Part shown: one piece after another, positions 39,347 to 47,243 of the stretch
Position numbering within the stretch: the stretch's first letter is position 1
Layout of the letters: every line of letters starts with the position of its first letter
Assembly: GCF_036226665.1 (NCBI RefSeq)
Contig: NZ_CP109007.1
Location: forward strand, 7,874,001-7,938,000
Length of the DNA stretch: 64,000 bases
Direction: 5' to 3'
Source: Streptomyces sp. NBC_00691
GTDB taxonomy: Bacteria; Actinomycetota; Actinomycetes; Streptomycetales; Streptomycetaceae
Translations under genes and position numbers: made by a program
The notes under the pieces: model-generated
Told to the model about the DNA's origin: nothing
The model's input: the letters and a program-made list of their open reading frames with translations, nothing else
Database searches by the model: none

Positions 39347-40902
39347 GCCCGCGCCGTACCCCGGTCCTGGCGTGCAGCGTCGTCGGCGCGGCCGTCGTCG
39401 CCCTCGACGGAACCGTCCTCACCGTCGCCCAACCCGCCCTCCAGCGCGATCTGCACGCCGACGTGGGCCAGGTCCAGTGGACCAGTACCGGATACCTCAT
39501 CGCCGTCGCGAGCCTCCTGGTCTTCGCCGGACGGCTCGGCGACCGCTACGGCCACCGCCGCGTCTTCGCCCTCGGCGCCCTCGGCTTCGCCGCGACCTCC
39601 ACCGGCATCGCCCTGGCCCCCGGCATCGGCACCGTGATCGTGTTGCGGGTACTCCAGGGAGTGTGCGGTGCGCTCCTCCAGCCCGCGACGCTCGGCATGC
39701 TCCGGACCGCCTACCCGCCGGACCGGCTCGGCACCCCCATCGCCGTGCGCACCGCCGCCATCGGCCTCGCCGCCGCGGCCGGGCCGCTCGTCGGCGGCGC
39801 GCTGGTCTCGGCGTACGGCTGGCGCTCGGTCTTCCTCCTCGGCGTGCCCCCGACCCTCGCCATCGGCCTGTTCGCCCTCGCCACCCGCGAACGCCGGACC
39901 GAACCGAGCCGGACCCAGCCGAGCCGGACCCGCGAACCGAGCCGGACCGAACCGAGCCGGACCCAGCCGAGCCGGACCGAACCGAGCCGCACCCGCGAAC
40001 CGAGCTCGCTCTCCGGGGCGGAGCAGGCTCCCGCCCCGCGGCCCCCCGCGGCCACCGGGCCGTCCGCGCTCGACCCCGCCGGTGCCCTGCTGCTCGCCGT
40101 CACGCTGGGGCTGCTCGTCCACGGGCTCGTCGAGGCCGCCCGTCCCGGAGGCGCCCCCACCGGCCTGCTCGCGGTCGCGGGGGCCGTCGTCGCCGGGCTC
40201 GTCCTCGCCCGGCACGAGCGTCGTGCCGCGCGCCCTCTGCTGCCCCCGGAGCTGCTCCGGAGCGTGCCCGTCGTCGCCGGTCTCGCCGTGCTGCTCGCCG
40301 CCTCGGCCGCCCTCTTCGGCTCGCTCTTCGTGGCGACGTACTTCCTCCAGGACGTCCAGGGCCTCGATCCCCTCGACTGCGGACTGCGCGTCCTCCCGCT
40401 CGCCGTCCTCATGGTGCTCGGCGCGCCCCTCTGCCCGCCGCTCCAGCGCCGCTTCGGCCCCCGGCGCACGGCGACCGCCGGCGCCGCCCTGCTCACGCTC
40501 GGAGTGCTGCTCCTCTCCCGGCTCGATGCGACGGCCGGTGCCGCCGCCGTCGGCGTGAGCGCCGCACTGCTGGGCGCCGGGTTCGTCACCCTGATGGTCA
40601 CCGCCACCTCGGTCGTGGTGCACCGCGCCCCCGAGGCCCACGCCGGAGTCGCCGGCGGTCTCCAGCAGACCGTGATGAACGTCGGACCCGCGCTCGGCGT
40701 GGCCACCGTGACCCTGCTGCTCGCCCTCGTCCCGGACGGCGGCTTCGTACCGTCCGAGGGCGCCGCCCTCCCGGCGCTCGTCCTGATCGCCGCACTCGCG
40801 CTCCCTGCCGCGCTGGCCCTGCCCCGCGACACCGACCGGCGTCGGACACGCCCGGAGCCGCCGTCACCCCGGGCCGAACCCCGATCCTGCGTACGATCAT
40901 GA
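39343..40902 (+). CDS. MFS drug exporter (DHA2/EmrB-QacA type, 14 TM)
   Basis: The 519-aa protein has about fourteen helices. Helix 1 ends with D-G-T-V-L-T-V-A-Q-P-A-L (the family's motif D1 region), motif A is G-R-L-G-D-R-Y-G-H-R-R, and motif C-like G-P-L-V-G-G-A-L-V follows in helix 5. Such pumps export hydrophobic cations or antibiotics with proton influx. The central cytoplasmic loop (about residues 187-222) is unusual: it is made of repeated E/Q-P-S-R-T units. It is translationally coupled to tetR upstream. The stop is 2 bases before the next gene. Confidence 0.93.
   Translation: MSPRRTPVLACSVVGAAVVALDGTVLTVAQPALQRDLHADVGQVQWTSTGYLIAVASLLVFAGRLGDRYGHRRVFALGALGFAATSTGIALAPGIGTVIVLRVLQGVCGALLQPATLGMLRTAYPPDRLGTPIAVRTAAIGLAAAAGPLVGGALVSAYGWRSVFLLGVPPTLAIGLFALATRERRTEPSRTQPSRTREPSRTEPSRTQPSRTEPSRTREPSSLSGAEQAPAPRPPAATGPSALDPAGALLLAVTLGLLVHGLVEAARPGGAPTGLLAVAGAVVAGLVLARHERRAARPLLPPELLRSVPVVAGLAVLLAASAALFGSLFVATYFLQDVQGLDPLDCGLRVLPLAVLMVLGAPLCPPLQRRFGPRRTATAGAALLTLGVLLLSRLDATAGAAAVGVSAALLGAGFVTLMVTATSVVVHRAPEAHAGVAGGLQQTVMNVGPALGVATVTLLLALVPDGGFVPSEGAALPALVLIAALALPAALALPRDTDRRRTRPEPPSPRAEPRSCVRS
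39901..40005 (+). repeat. 15-bp minisatellite inside MFS gene encoding (E/Q)PSRT
   Basis: Units of GAACCGAGCCGGACC and CAGCCGAGCCGGACC recur about seven times, some with an inserted CGC triplet. All units keep the reading frame, so the loop can grow or shrink without breaking the protein. Confidence 0.95.
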
Positions 40903-40903
40903 A

Positions 40904-42016
40904 ATGCCAGCAGGTCAGCAGACTCGCTCCGGCGCCCCGACGCGCACCCAGTTCAATCTCGGCCGAGCGCTGCCCTTCCTGGTCCTGGCGCTGGCGTTCG
41001 TCGCCGATCTGCTGACCCCCGACCGGGAGCGCTTCGACCGGCTCCTCGTCGCCGCCCCCGCGCTCGCCGCAGTCACCTGGAGCGTGCGCGGCACGATCGG
41101 CATCGGGCTGCTCGCCGTCGCCGCCCGGCTGCTCCTCAGCGCCATCAGGGGCGAGTTCGCCGCGGCACCCGAACTCGTCGCGAACCTGACCGTGATCGTC
41201 GGTGTCACCGCCTCCGCTGCCTGGGTCAGCCGGGTCCGCACCCGCTACGAGCGGGACATGCGCGAACTCACCGCCGTGGCCGAGGTCGTCCAGCGGGTCG
41301 TGCTGCGCCCGCTCCCCACCCACCTCGGCCGCTACGACCTGCATCTGCTGTACGTGGCGGCAGCGGCCAAGGCCAGGATCGGCGGTGACTTCTACGAGGC
41401 CGTACGGGTCCCCGGCGCCGTACGGCTCATGCTCGGCGACGTTCAGGGCAAGGGCCTCGGGGCCGTCGAGACGGCCTCCGTGCTCCTCGGCTCCTTCCGC
41501 GCCGCCGTCAACGACGCCCCCGACCTGGCCGCGCTCGCCGACCGGCTCGACGAGGGTCTCGCCCGCTACGGGGCCTGGGACCCGGACTCCGACGCCGCCG
41601 AACGCTTCGCCACCGTCGTCCTGGTGGAACTCCCCGACGGCGAGGACATCGCCCGGCTCCTCAGCTGTGGCCACCCCGCCCCGCTGCTCCAGCGCGGCGG
41701 CGACGTCGAGCCCGTGCGGTTCGGCGACCCCTCGCTGCCCGTGAACCTCGCGGGCCTCGCCGACTCCCGCCACCGCATCGAGGAGGTGCCGTTCGGGCCG
41801 GGGGACCGCATGCTCCTCTACACCGACGGCGTCAGCGAGACCCGCGACCGGACCGGCACCTTCTACCCGCTGGAGCTACGGCTGCGCGGCTGGGCGCGAG
41901 AACCGGCCGAGGAGGTGCCGGCCCTCCTCCACAAGGACCTCACCGACTACGGCTCCGGCGGCCTCGACGACGACGTCGCCGCCCTGCTCGTGGTGGTTCC
42001 ACCGGCGTCCCGCTGA
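40904..42016 (+). CDS. Membrane SpoIIE-type PP2C phosphatase
   Basis: The 370-aa protein has an N-terminal membrane domain of about three to four helices (residues 22-110) and a C-terminal PP2C-type phosphatase domain from about 135: I-G-G-D-F-Y-E-A and L-G-D-V-Q-G-K-G-L carry metal-binding Asp residues, L-L-Y-T-D-G-V-S-E and G-L-D-D-D-V-A-A-L the rest. Such phosphatases dephosphorylate anti-sigma antagonists and so switch sigma factors. The membrane domain could sense an envelope or membrane signal. It begins 2 bases after the MFS stop, so it is probably in the same operon. Confidence 0.92.
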   Translation: MPAGQQTRSGAPTRTQFNLGRALPFLVLALAFVADLLTPDRERFDRLLVAAPALAAVTWSVRGTIGIGLLAVAARLLLSAIRGEFAAAPELVANLTVIVGVTASAAWVSRVRTRYERDMRELTAVAEVVQRVVLRPLPTHLGRYDLHLLYVAAAAKARIGGDFYEAVRVPGAVRLMLGDVQGKGLGAVETASVLLGSFRAAVNDAPDLAALADRLDEGLARYGAWDPDSDAAERFATVVLVELPDGEDIARLLSCGHPAPLLQRGGDVEPVRFGDPSLPVNLAGLADSRHRIEEVPFGPGDRMLLYTDGVSETRDRTGTFYPLELRLRGWAREPAEEVPALLHKDLTDYGSGGLDDDVAALLVVVPPASR

Positions 42017-42188
42017 ACCCGAACCGTCGTCGTCGTCCCCAAACATCGAGTTCGGGGCGGCTTGTGTCGTTCCCGACCGGTTGCGTGACACGTGCGCTGT
42101 TCGTGCGCTCTGGTCGCTCCACCTCCCATAGGTGAGGCTTGCGAGCGTCCGCATCGCGGACAGTCACCAGCCCAGTCGAGAGGAACGG

Positions 42189-44120
42189 GTGCACGTGCCC
42201 AAGGAGAACCCCTTCACCACCGGCTCGTCCGAACGCTTTCCCGGCTTTCCGGACGTCACGGCGGCCCTGACCGCCGCCGAGACCTCCCGGATCACCGCAC
42301 GCGGTCTGTGGGCCGCCGACGCAACGGTGGACCCCGGCGCCGTCCGGCTCGGCCAGACCCTCGCCAACGCGCTCCTGAGCGACACGCCCGAGGGCACCGA
42401 CGCCGCCATGGCGCTGCTGCCCGCCGAACTCGCCGCGGTCGTCGAGGAGGTGCGCGGTCTGGCGCTGCCCGCCTACCACCGCGTCGAAGGGGCCGCCGAG
42501 AGCGAGGGAGCCGCGGAGAACGTCAGGCTGTCCGCGTTCAGCCTCCGGCAGCTCGGCCAGGGCCCGCACCCGCTCGTCGTCGTGCCCGCAGGCTGGACCC
42601 CCTTCGGCTGGCCGCTGTTCCTGTGGTCGTACCTCGTCCTCGCCCGCAGGGGCTACCACGTCCTCGCCTACACCCCGCGCGGCCTTGGCATCCCCGGACT
42701 GCCCTCCACCTCCGGCGGCCTGGTCGACGTCGCGGGGCCCCACGACTGGGCCGACGGCTCCGCGGTCATCGACTTCGCCGTCGACCGCTTCGCCCCGAGC
42801 GTCATCGGCTTCATGGGAGAGTCGTACGGCTCCGGCATCAGCCAGCTCGTCGCCGCCCACGACGACCGGGTCGCCGCCGTCGTCGCCCTCAGCACCTGGG
42901 GCAACCTCGCGACCAGCCTCTACGACCACAACACCCGCCACCTCGCCGCCGTGAAAGCTCTCCTCGCCCTCACCGGCGGACCGGTCGAGAGCAAGTTCGA
43001 CGCGGCGAACCGGGAGATCCTCGCCGACTTCCAGGCCGACCGGAACCTGGACGCCGTCGTCGAGTGGGGCCTCAAGCGCGCCCCCGAGTCGTACCTCTCC
43101 CTGACCAACGAGAAGGGCACGCCGACCTTCTTCTCCCAGACCTGGCACGAGAGCCTCTTCGCGGTCAACCAGACCCTGACGACCTTCGAGGGCCTGGACG
43201 TGCCCAAGCGGCTCAACGTGTGGATCGGCGACCACGCCGCGCCCGAGGGCCCCGCGCTGATCGGCCCGCCCGCCGTCCGGGGCGAGGTCAACCTCCCCAT
43301 GGCGGAGGCGTACGCCTGGCTCGACCACCACCTCAAGGGCGAGCGCAACGGTGTGGAGGAGTGGCCGCAGGTCTGCAGCCAGGTGATGTTCTCGTACGTG
43401 ACGGAACCCGTCCTGGACCCGGAGACCGGCGAACCCACCGGCGAGAACCGGATCGTCGTGCCCGCCCGCCGCGAGACCAGTCCCGGCTGGAACGAGGTCA
43501 CCACCGGCACCGAGGTGTTCGGCCTCACCGCCGACGGCGCGGGCGGCACCGACGGCCGGCTCGTCCCCGCGTCGGGGACAGGGGCGGAGGACACCGGCTG
43601 GCGGCGTGCGTTCCTGGCGGGCGTGGACACCGAGGCCACCGCCATGGACGCGATCATGAAGACCGGTCAGGCGGAGTGGCGGGGCAACCCCAAGATCTAC
43701 GACACCCACAAGATCGACCGCCGCCACGCGGTCGCGTGGACGACCGAACCGCTCGTCTCGCCCGACGGGGACGAGGGCGTCGGCCGCCGCGTCCGGGGCA
43801 TTCCGCGACTGCGCCTCACCGTGCGCTCCACGGCCACCTCGGCGAGCCTCTACGCCCACCTCCTGGACGTCGCCGAGGACGGCACGGCCCGGATCATCAG
43901 CCATGAGCCGCTCAACGTCTACGGCCTGACGCCCGAACAGGACACCACCGTCGCCTGGAGCCTCCAGGCGGCCGCGTACGACATCCCCTCGGGGAACCGG
44001 CTGATGCTGGTCGTCGACAGCAAGGACCCGCTGTACGGCGACGCCTCCGTGACCTGGACGCAGACCGTCATCGGCTCCCCGGAGGGCGAGCCGTCCCGTC
44101 TGGAACTGCCGCTCGGCTGA
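42189..44120 (+). CDS. CocE/NonD-like (X-Pro dipeptidyl-peptidase-type) alpha/beta hydrolase
   Basis: The 643-aa protein has an N-terminal hydrolase domain with nucleophile elbow G-E-S-Y-G-S-G (about residue 216) after G-F-M, and a C-terminal beta-rich domain with L-R-L-T-V-R-S-T and L-M-L-V-V-D-S-K-D-P, the jelly-roll module of X-Pro dipeptidyl peptidases and cocaine esterase. No signal peptide is visible, so it is probably cytoplasmic. Substrates in this family are acyl esters or peptides; the substrate here cannot be told. I chose the GTG at 42189 with GAGAGGAA about 6 bases upstream; a GTG at 42195 is possible. Confidence 0.82.
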   Translation: MHVPKENPFTTGSSERFPGFPDVTAALTAAETSRITARGLWAADATVDPGAVRLGQTLANALLSDTPEGTDAAMALLPAELAAVVEEVRGLALPAYHRVEGAAESEGAAENVRLSAFSLRQLGQGPHPLVVVPAGWTPFGWPLFLWSYLVLARRGYHVLAYTPRGLGIPGLPSTSGGLVDVAGPHDWADGSAVIDFAVDRFAPSVIGFMGESYGSGISQLVAAHDDRVAAVVALSTWGNLATSLYDHNTRHLAAVKALLALTGGPVESKFDAANREILADFQADRNLDAVVEWGLKRAPESYLSLTNEKGTPTFFSQTWHESLFAVNQTLTTFEGLDVPKRLNVWIGDHAAPEGPALIGPPAVRGEVNLPMAEAYAWLDHHLKGERNGVEEWPQVCSQVMFSYVTEPVLDPETGEPTGENRIVVPARRETSPGWNEVTTGTEVFGLTADGAGGTDGRLVPASGTGAEDTGWRRAFLAGVDTEATAMDAIMKTGQAEWRGNPKIYDTHKIDRRHAVAWTTEPLVSPDGDEGVGRRVRGIPRLRLTVRSTATSASLYAHLLDVAEDGTARIISHEPLNVYGLTPEQDTTVAWSLQAAAYDIPSGNRLMLVVDSKDPLYGDASVTWTQTVIGSPEGEPSRLELPLG

Positions 44121-44150
44121 CCGGGCCGGCGTCTGCCGGGGCGGTACGGC

Positions 44151-44185
44151 GGACGGGGCGCGGCTCCCCGCGCGCGTGCCCGTCC
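44151..44185. terminator. Hairpin between convergent genes
   Basis: GGACGGG and CCCGTCC enclose a second GC stem (GCGG/CCGC) between the hydrolase and the convergent monooxygenase gene. No U-tract. Confidence 0.5.
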
Positions 44186-44241
44186 GTCGTGGGCGGCTGA
44201 TTGCGCGGCAGGGTGGCGCACCACCGGCGCCGGCCCGGCGG

Positions 44242-45606
44242 TCACCCGACCGGGGCGAGCCCCAGATGTTCCCGGAGCGTCGTGCCCGTGTACGCGGTCC
44301 GGTACACGCCCCGCTCCTGGAGCTCGGGCACGAGCAGCTCCACGATGTCGTCGAGACCGTCCGGCACCAGGTACGGCGAGACGTTGAAGCCGTCGAGGGC
44401 CCCGTGCCGGACGAAGCGGGCGAACTTCTCGGCGAGCCCGGCCGGGGTTCCCACATGGCCGCGCTGCGGACCGAGTTCGATGACGGTCTCGCGCAGCGAC
44501 CAGCCGTTGGCCTCGGCCTTCGCGCGCCACTCGGCCACCGTCTCCCGGGTCTCGCCCAGCTGACGGGTGCCGAACTTCCCGTCGTACGCGGCGACCACCG
44601 GGTCCTCGGTGGGCAGGGGACCGTCGGCGTCACGCCCCGACAGGTCGAGGCCCCACAGCCGGCTCGCGATGCCGAGGGCCACCGCGGGAGTGACCTGTTC
44701 GAGGCGGACCCAGCGCTCCTTCTCCTCCGCCTCCTTCTCGGTGGCCCCGATGACGATCTCCGTGCCCGGCAGGATCCTCAGCGCGTCCTCGGCCCGGCCC
44801 GCCGCCCGCAACCGTCGCCGGATGTCCTCGGCGAAGGCGAGCGCGTCGTCGAAGTCCGTCCCGTGCGCCGAGAACACCACATCGGCCTGACGGGCGGCGA
44901 AGTCCCGACCCTCACCGGAGTCGCCCGCCTGGAAGATCACCGGATGTCCCTGCGCACTGCGCGGCAGCGTCGGCACGAGGTCGACGTCGAAGTGCGCGCC
45001 CTTCGACCGCACACGTCCCACCCCGCCGGGCACCGCCCACGAACGGGCGTCGACGGACCCGGCCACCACACCTTCCGCCCAGCCGTCCCACACGGCCCGC
45101 GCCACCGAAAGGAACTCCTCGGCGCGCCGGTAGCGGTCGGCGTGGTCGAGGAAGCCGCCGCGCCGGAAGTTCTCCCCGGTCCAGGCGTTGTGCGTGGTCA
45201 CCACGTTCCAGCCGGCCCTGCCGCCGGACAGCAGGTCGAGACCGGCGAGGCGCCGCGCGAGGTCGCCCGGCTCGTTGAACGTGGTGTTGGACGTGGAGAC
45301 GAGACCGATCCGCTCGGTCGCGGCGGCGAGCGCCGACAACTGGGTGATCGAGTCGGGGCGGCCGGCGACGTCCAGCTCGTGGACACCGCCCTCCGACTCG
45401 CGCAGGCGCAGACCGTCGCCGAGGAAGAAGGCGTCGAAGAGCCCGCGTTCGGCGGTCCGCGCGACTCGCAGGAAGGAGGCCGGATCGATCTGGGAGCCGC
45501 TCGAAGGGTCCGACCAGATCGTCCAGTGGTTGACGCCCTGGAAGAACACCCCGAGGTGCAGCAGGGCGTCCGGGCGGGGTACGTCGGCGGGATCGGTGCG
45601 GGTCAT
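44242..45606 (-). CDS. LLM-class flavin-dependent monooxygenase (NtaA/SnaA/DszA type)
   Basis: The 454-aa enzyme is a TIM-barrel FMN-dependent monooxygenase. Its opening L-G-V-F-F-Q-G-V-N-H-W-T-I-W, with S-T-S-N-T-T-F-N-E-P and G-R-A-G-W-N-V-V-T-T, and the length near 450 match the nitrilotriacetate/dimethyl-sulfone/dibenzothiophene group. These enzymes need reduced FMN from a partner reductase and cleave C-S, C-N or related bonds. The start overlaps the stop of the sister gene upstream, and GGAGGAG lies 6 bases before the ATG. The leader peptide upstream of the pair suggests sulfur supply. Confidence 0.9.
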   Translation of the reverse strand: MTRTDPADVPRPDALLHLGVFFQGVNHWTIWSDPSSGSQIDPASFLRVARTAERGLFDAFFLGDGLRLRESEGGVHELDVAGRPDSITQLSALAAATERIGLVSTSNTTFNEPGDLARRLAGLDLLSGGRAGWNVVTTHNAWTGENFRRGGFLDHADRYRRAEEFLSVARAVWDGWAEGVVAGSVDARSWAVPGGVGRVRSKGAHFDVDLVPTLPRSAQGHPVIFQAGDSGEGRDFAARQADVVFSAHGTDFDDALAFAEDIRRRLRAAGRAEDALRILPGTEIVIGATEKEAEEKERWVRLEQVTPAVALGIASRLWGLDLSGRDADGPLPTEDPVVAAYDGKFGTRQLGETRETVAEWRAKAEANGWSLRETVIELGPQRGHVGTPAGLAEKFARFVRHGALDGFNVSPYLVPDGLDDIVELLVPELQERGVYRTAYTGTTLREHLGLAPVG

Positions 45607-46724
45607 CGGATCTCCTCCCGTACGGGCGTGGTGGCGGCACCGTCGGTCGTCGTGAAGCGGCTGAGGGGCCGGGGGAGGCCCAGGGAGGCACGCAGGGTGG
45701 TGCCGGGCAGCGGCCGGGCCGCGGTCCTCCGGACGAACAGTTCGGGCAGCACGAGCCGGGAGAGCACCGCGAGGTCCTCGTCGAGCACGAGCGGGTGCAG
45801 CCGCACCCCGTCGACGCGTCCGTCCAGCTCGGTGAGCAGCGACACCAGACCGGTGGCGGGGCCGGTGTACCGCAGCCGGTCCGGCCGGGCGCTCCACGGT
45901 GCGTACCGCTCCAGGTCGGTGATCCGTTCCCGCGCCGTCTCACGAGGGGTGTCCAGGGCGACCTCGATCTCGGCGAAGGCCCGGGGCGACGTGCTGTCGT
46001 CCGCGGCCGCCACCACGTCGGCGACGCTGCCACCGCCGATCAGGGAGACATCGGTCAGCCCGGCCGGAACGATCCCCGGGCGGGCGAGGACCACGGGCCG
46101 CCCCTGCGGCGGGCGCGGCACGATCGACGGGCCCTTCACGGAGTACGTCTCGCCGGTGAAGTCGATGGGATGGAGGCGCGAGCGGTCGAGATAGCGGCTG
46201 GTGGCCACGGACCGAATCACCGCGTCGTCCTCCCACGAGTCCCACAGGTCCCGTACGACCCGGAGTCCGTCGCGGGCCTCGCGCGCCGTCGCGTCGGGCC
46301 CCCCGACCGGCGGCCGCCCCCAGGCACGGGCGGCTGCGGGATCCGTCTCGACCCCCACCACCCAGCCGGCCCGGCCGGCCGAGACATGATCGAGCGAGGC
46401 GAGCTGCGAGGACACGTGGAACGGCTCGGCGTACGTGGTGGCGAGGACCGGAGCCACCCCGAGGACACTCGTGGACGCGGCCACGAACGCGGCCCGCTCG
46501 ACCGCGCCGATCCGGCCCGCGGGACCGGCGTCGGAACCCGGAGGCAGGATCGAGTCGTCCAGGGTGACCAGGGTGAATCCGGCGTTCTCGGCGACGGCCG
46601 CGACCCGGGCGAGCCGACGCGGGGTCAACAGCTCGCCGGGGGAGTGCGCGGCACGGCGCCACGCGGCCGGATGGGCGCCGTCACCGTCGATCTCGACGGC
46701 CAGGCGCAGGGCGGGGCGGGGCAT
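45603..46724 (-). CDS. LLM-class flavin-dependent oxidoreductase
   Basis: The 373-aa protein is a second bacterial-luciferase-like TIM barrel. Family signs are F-T-L-V-T-L-D-D-S, A-P-V-L-A-T-T-Y-A-E-P-F-H-V-S-S-Q-L and R-A-G-W-V-V-G. It is shorter and more diverged than its downstream partner, with I-D-F-T-G-E-T-Y-S-V-K-G-P as the barrel-end signature. It should also use reduced flavin. GGAAGGAC lies about 6 bases before the ATG. It is the first gene of the pair and has a long leader (positions 46725-47060) with a small ORF, so control may be by attenuation. Confidence 0.85.
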   Translation of the reverse strand: MPRPALRLAVEIDGDGAHPAAWRRAAHSPGELLTPRRLARVAAVAENAGFTLVTLDDSILPPGSDAGPAGRIGAVERAAFVAASTSVLGVAPVLATTYAEPFHVSSQLASLDHVSAGRAGWVVGVETDPAAARAWGRPPVGGPDATAREARDGLRVVRDLWDSWEDDAVIRSVATSRYLDRSRLHPIDFTGETYSVKGPSIVPRPPQGRPVVLARPGIVPAGLTDVSLIGGGSVADVVAAADDSTSPRAFAEIEVALDTPRETARERITDLERYAPWSARPDRLRYTGPATGLVSLLTELDGRVDGVRLHPLVLDEDLAVLSRLVLPELFVRRTAARPLPGTTLRASLGLPRPLSRFTTTDGAATTPVREEIR

Positions 46725-46759
46725 GGGAAGTCCTTCCGGGACGACAGGAGCACGCGGCG

Positions 46760-46837
46760 GGACCCACGGGCGCGCGGGGGCGCGACGGCGCGGGGCCGGG
46801 GCGGCGGGATGTCAGCGGACGCGCGGACCCACGGGCG
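46760..46837. repeat. 13-bp direct repeat in leader between peptide ORF and monooxygenase gene
   Basis: GGACCCACGGGCG occurs at 46760-46772 and 46825-46837, 65 bases apart, in very GC-rich leader sequence. The repeats could take part in alternative RNA folding needed for attenuation. Confidence 0.5.
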
Positions 46838-46843
46838 GCGGGG

Positions 46844-46954
46844 TCAGACGCGAGGGGAAGGACAGATGGCCGAGGAGGTACGGCAGAAGTCGACGTGCCG
46901 TCGGCAGACGAGCCGAGCGCTCACCCGGAGACCGGGACGGAGACCGTGCGTCAC
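46844..46954 (-). CDS. Leader peptide (CRRHVD type), probable attenuator of the LLM operon
   Basis: A 36-residue ORF (GTG at 46954; a GTG at 46924 would give 26) ends in C-R-R-H-V-D-F-C-R-T-S-S-A-I-C-P-S-P-R-V. It resembles the short 'putative leader peptide' family (S-R-R-H-V-D-L-x-R-x-S-S-A-x-C) that I recall upstream of sulfur-metabolism genes in streptomycetes. Three Cys codons lie in the last twenty codons, so slow translation under cysteine shortage could stall a ribosome there. The stop lies 119 bases before the first monooxygenase gene, room for an attenuator. No strong ribosome site is visible, which lowers confidence in the exact start. Confidence 0.65.
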   Translation of the reverse strand: MTHGLRPGLRVSARLVCRRHVDFCRTSSAICPSPRV

Positions 46955-47033
46955 CGCGACGCTCGCCGCACGCACATCCGCCTCCCGCGGGTCCGGACCG
47001 AGACCCCGTCCGGGTTCAGGACGGGAACGTTTC

Positions 47034-47064
47034 ACCTTAGGCAGGCCGCCTTCCGCACTGTCAA
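47034..47064 (-). promoter_or_regulatory. Candidate promoter for leader-peptide/LLM operon
   Basis: TTGACA (47064-47059) is a perfect -35 hexamer, followed after 19 bases by TAAGGT as a fair -10. The spacing is long, so the -10 assignment is uncertain. It lies about 80 bases before the leader ORF. Confidence 0.4.
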
Positions 47065-47243
47065 GACCGTTCCGCGGGATGGGCGGACGGACGCCGACGG
47101 CAAGGGATCTCACCCGCGCTCCCGGCAAGTGGGCCGGGCCCGGGAGCACTTCACCGGGACCACGGCGTGTACACCTGTGGTCTGATGGCACATGGGCCCG
47201 CAGCAGGACGCGGCACCGCCGCGGCGACTCCTAGCGTGTCCCC

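Noticed and set aside
39040..40641. A 533-codon minus-strand frame opposite the TetR and MFS genes
   Set aside because: It is Gly/Glu-rich with no motif and overlaps well-formed TetR and MFS coding.
44242..46724. Bacterial bioluminescence genes
   Set aside because: The proteins belong to the luciferase-like monooxygenase fold but lack lux operon context; they are better called LLM monooxygenases.
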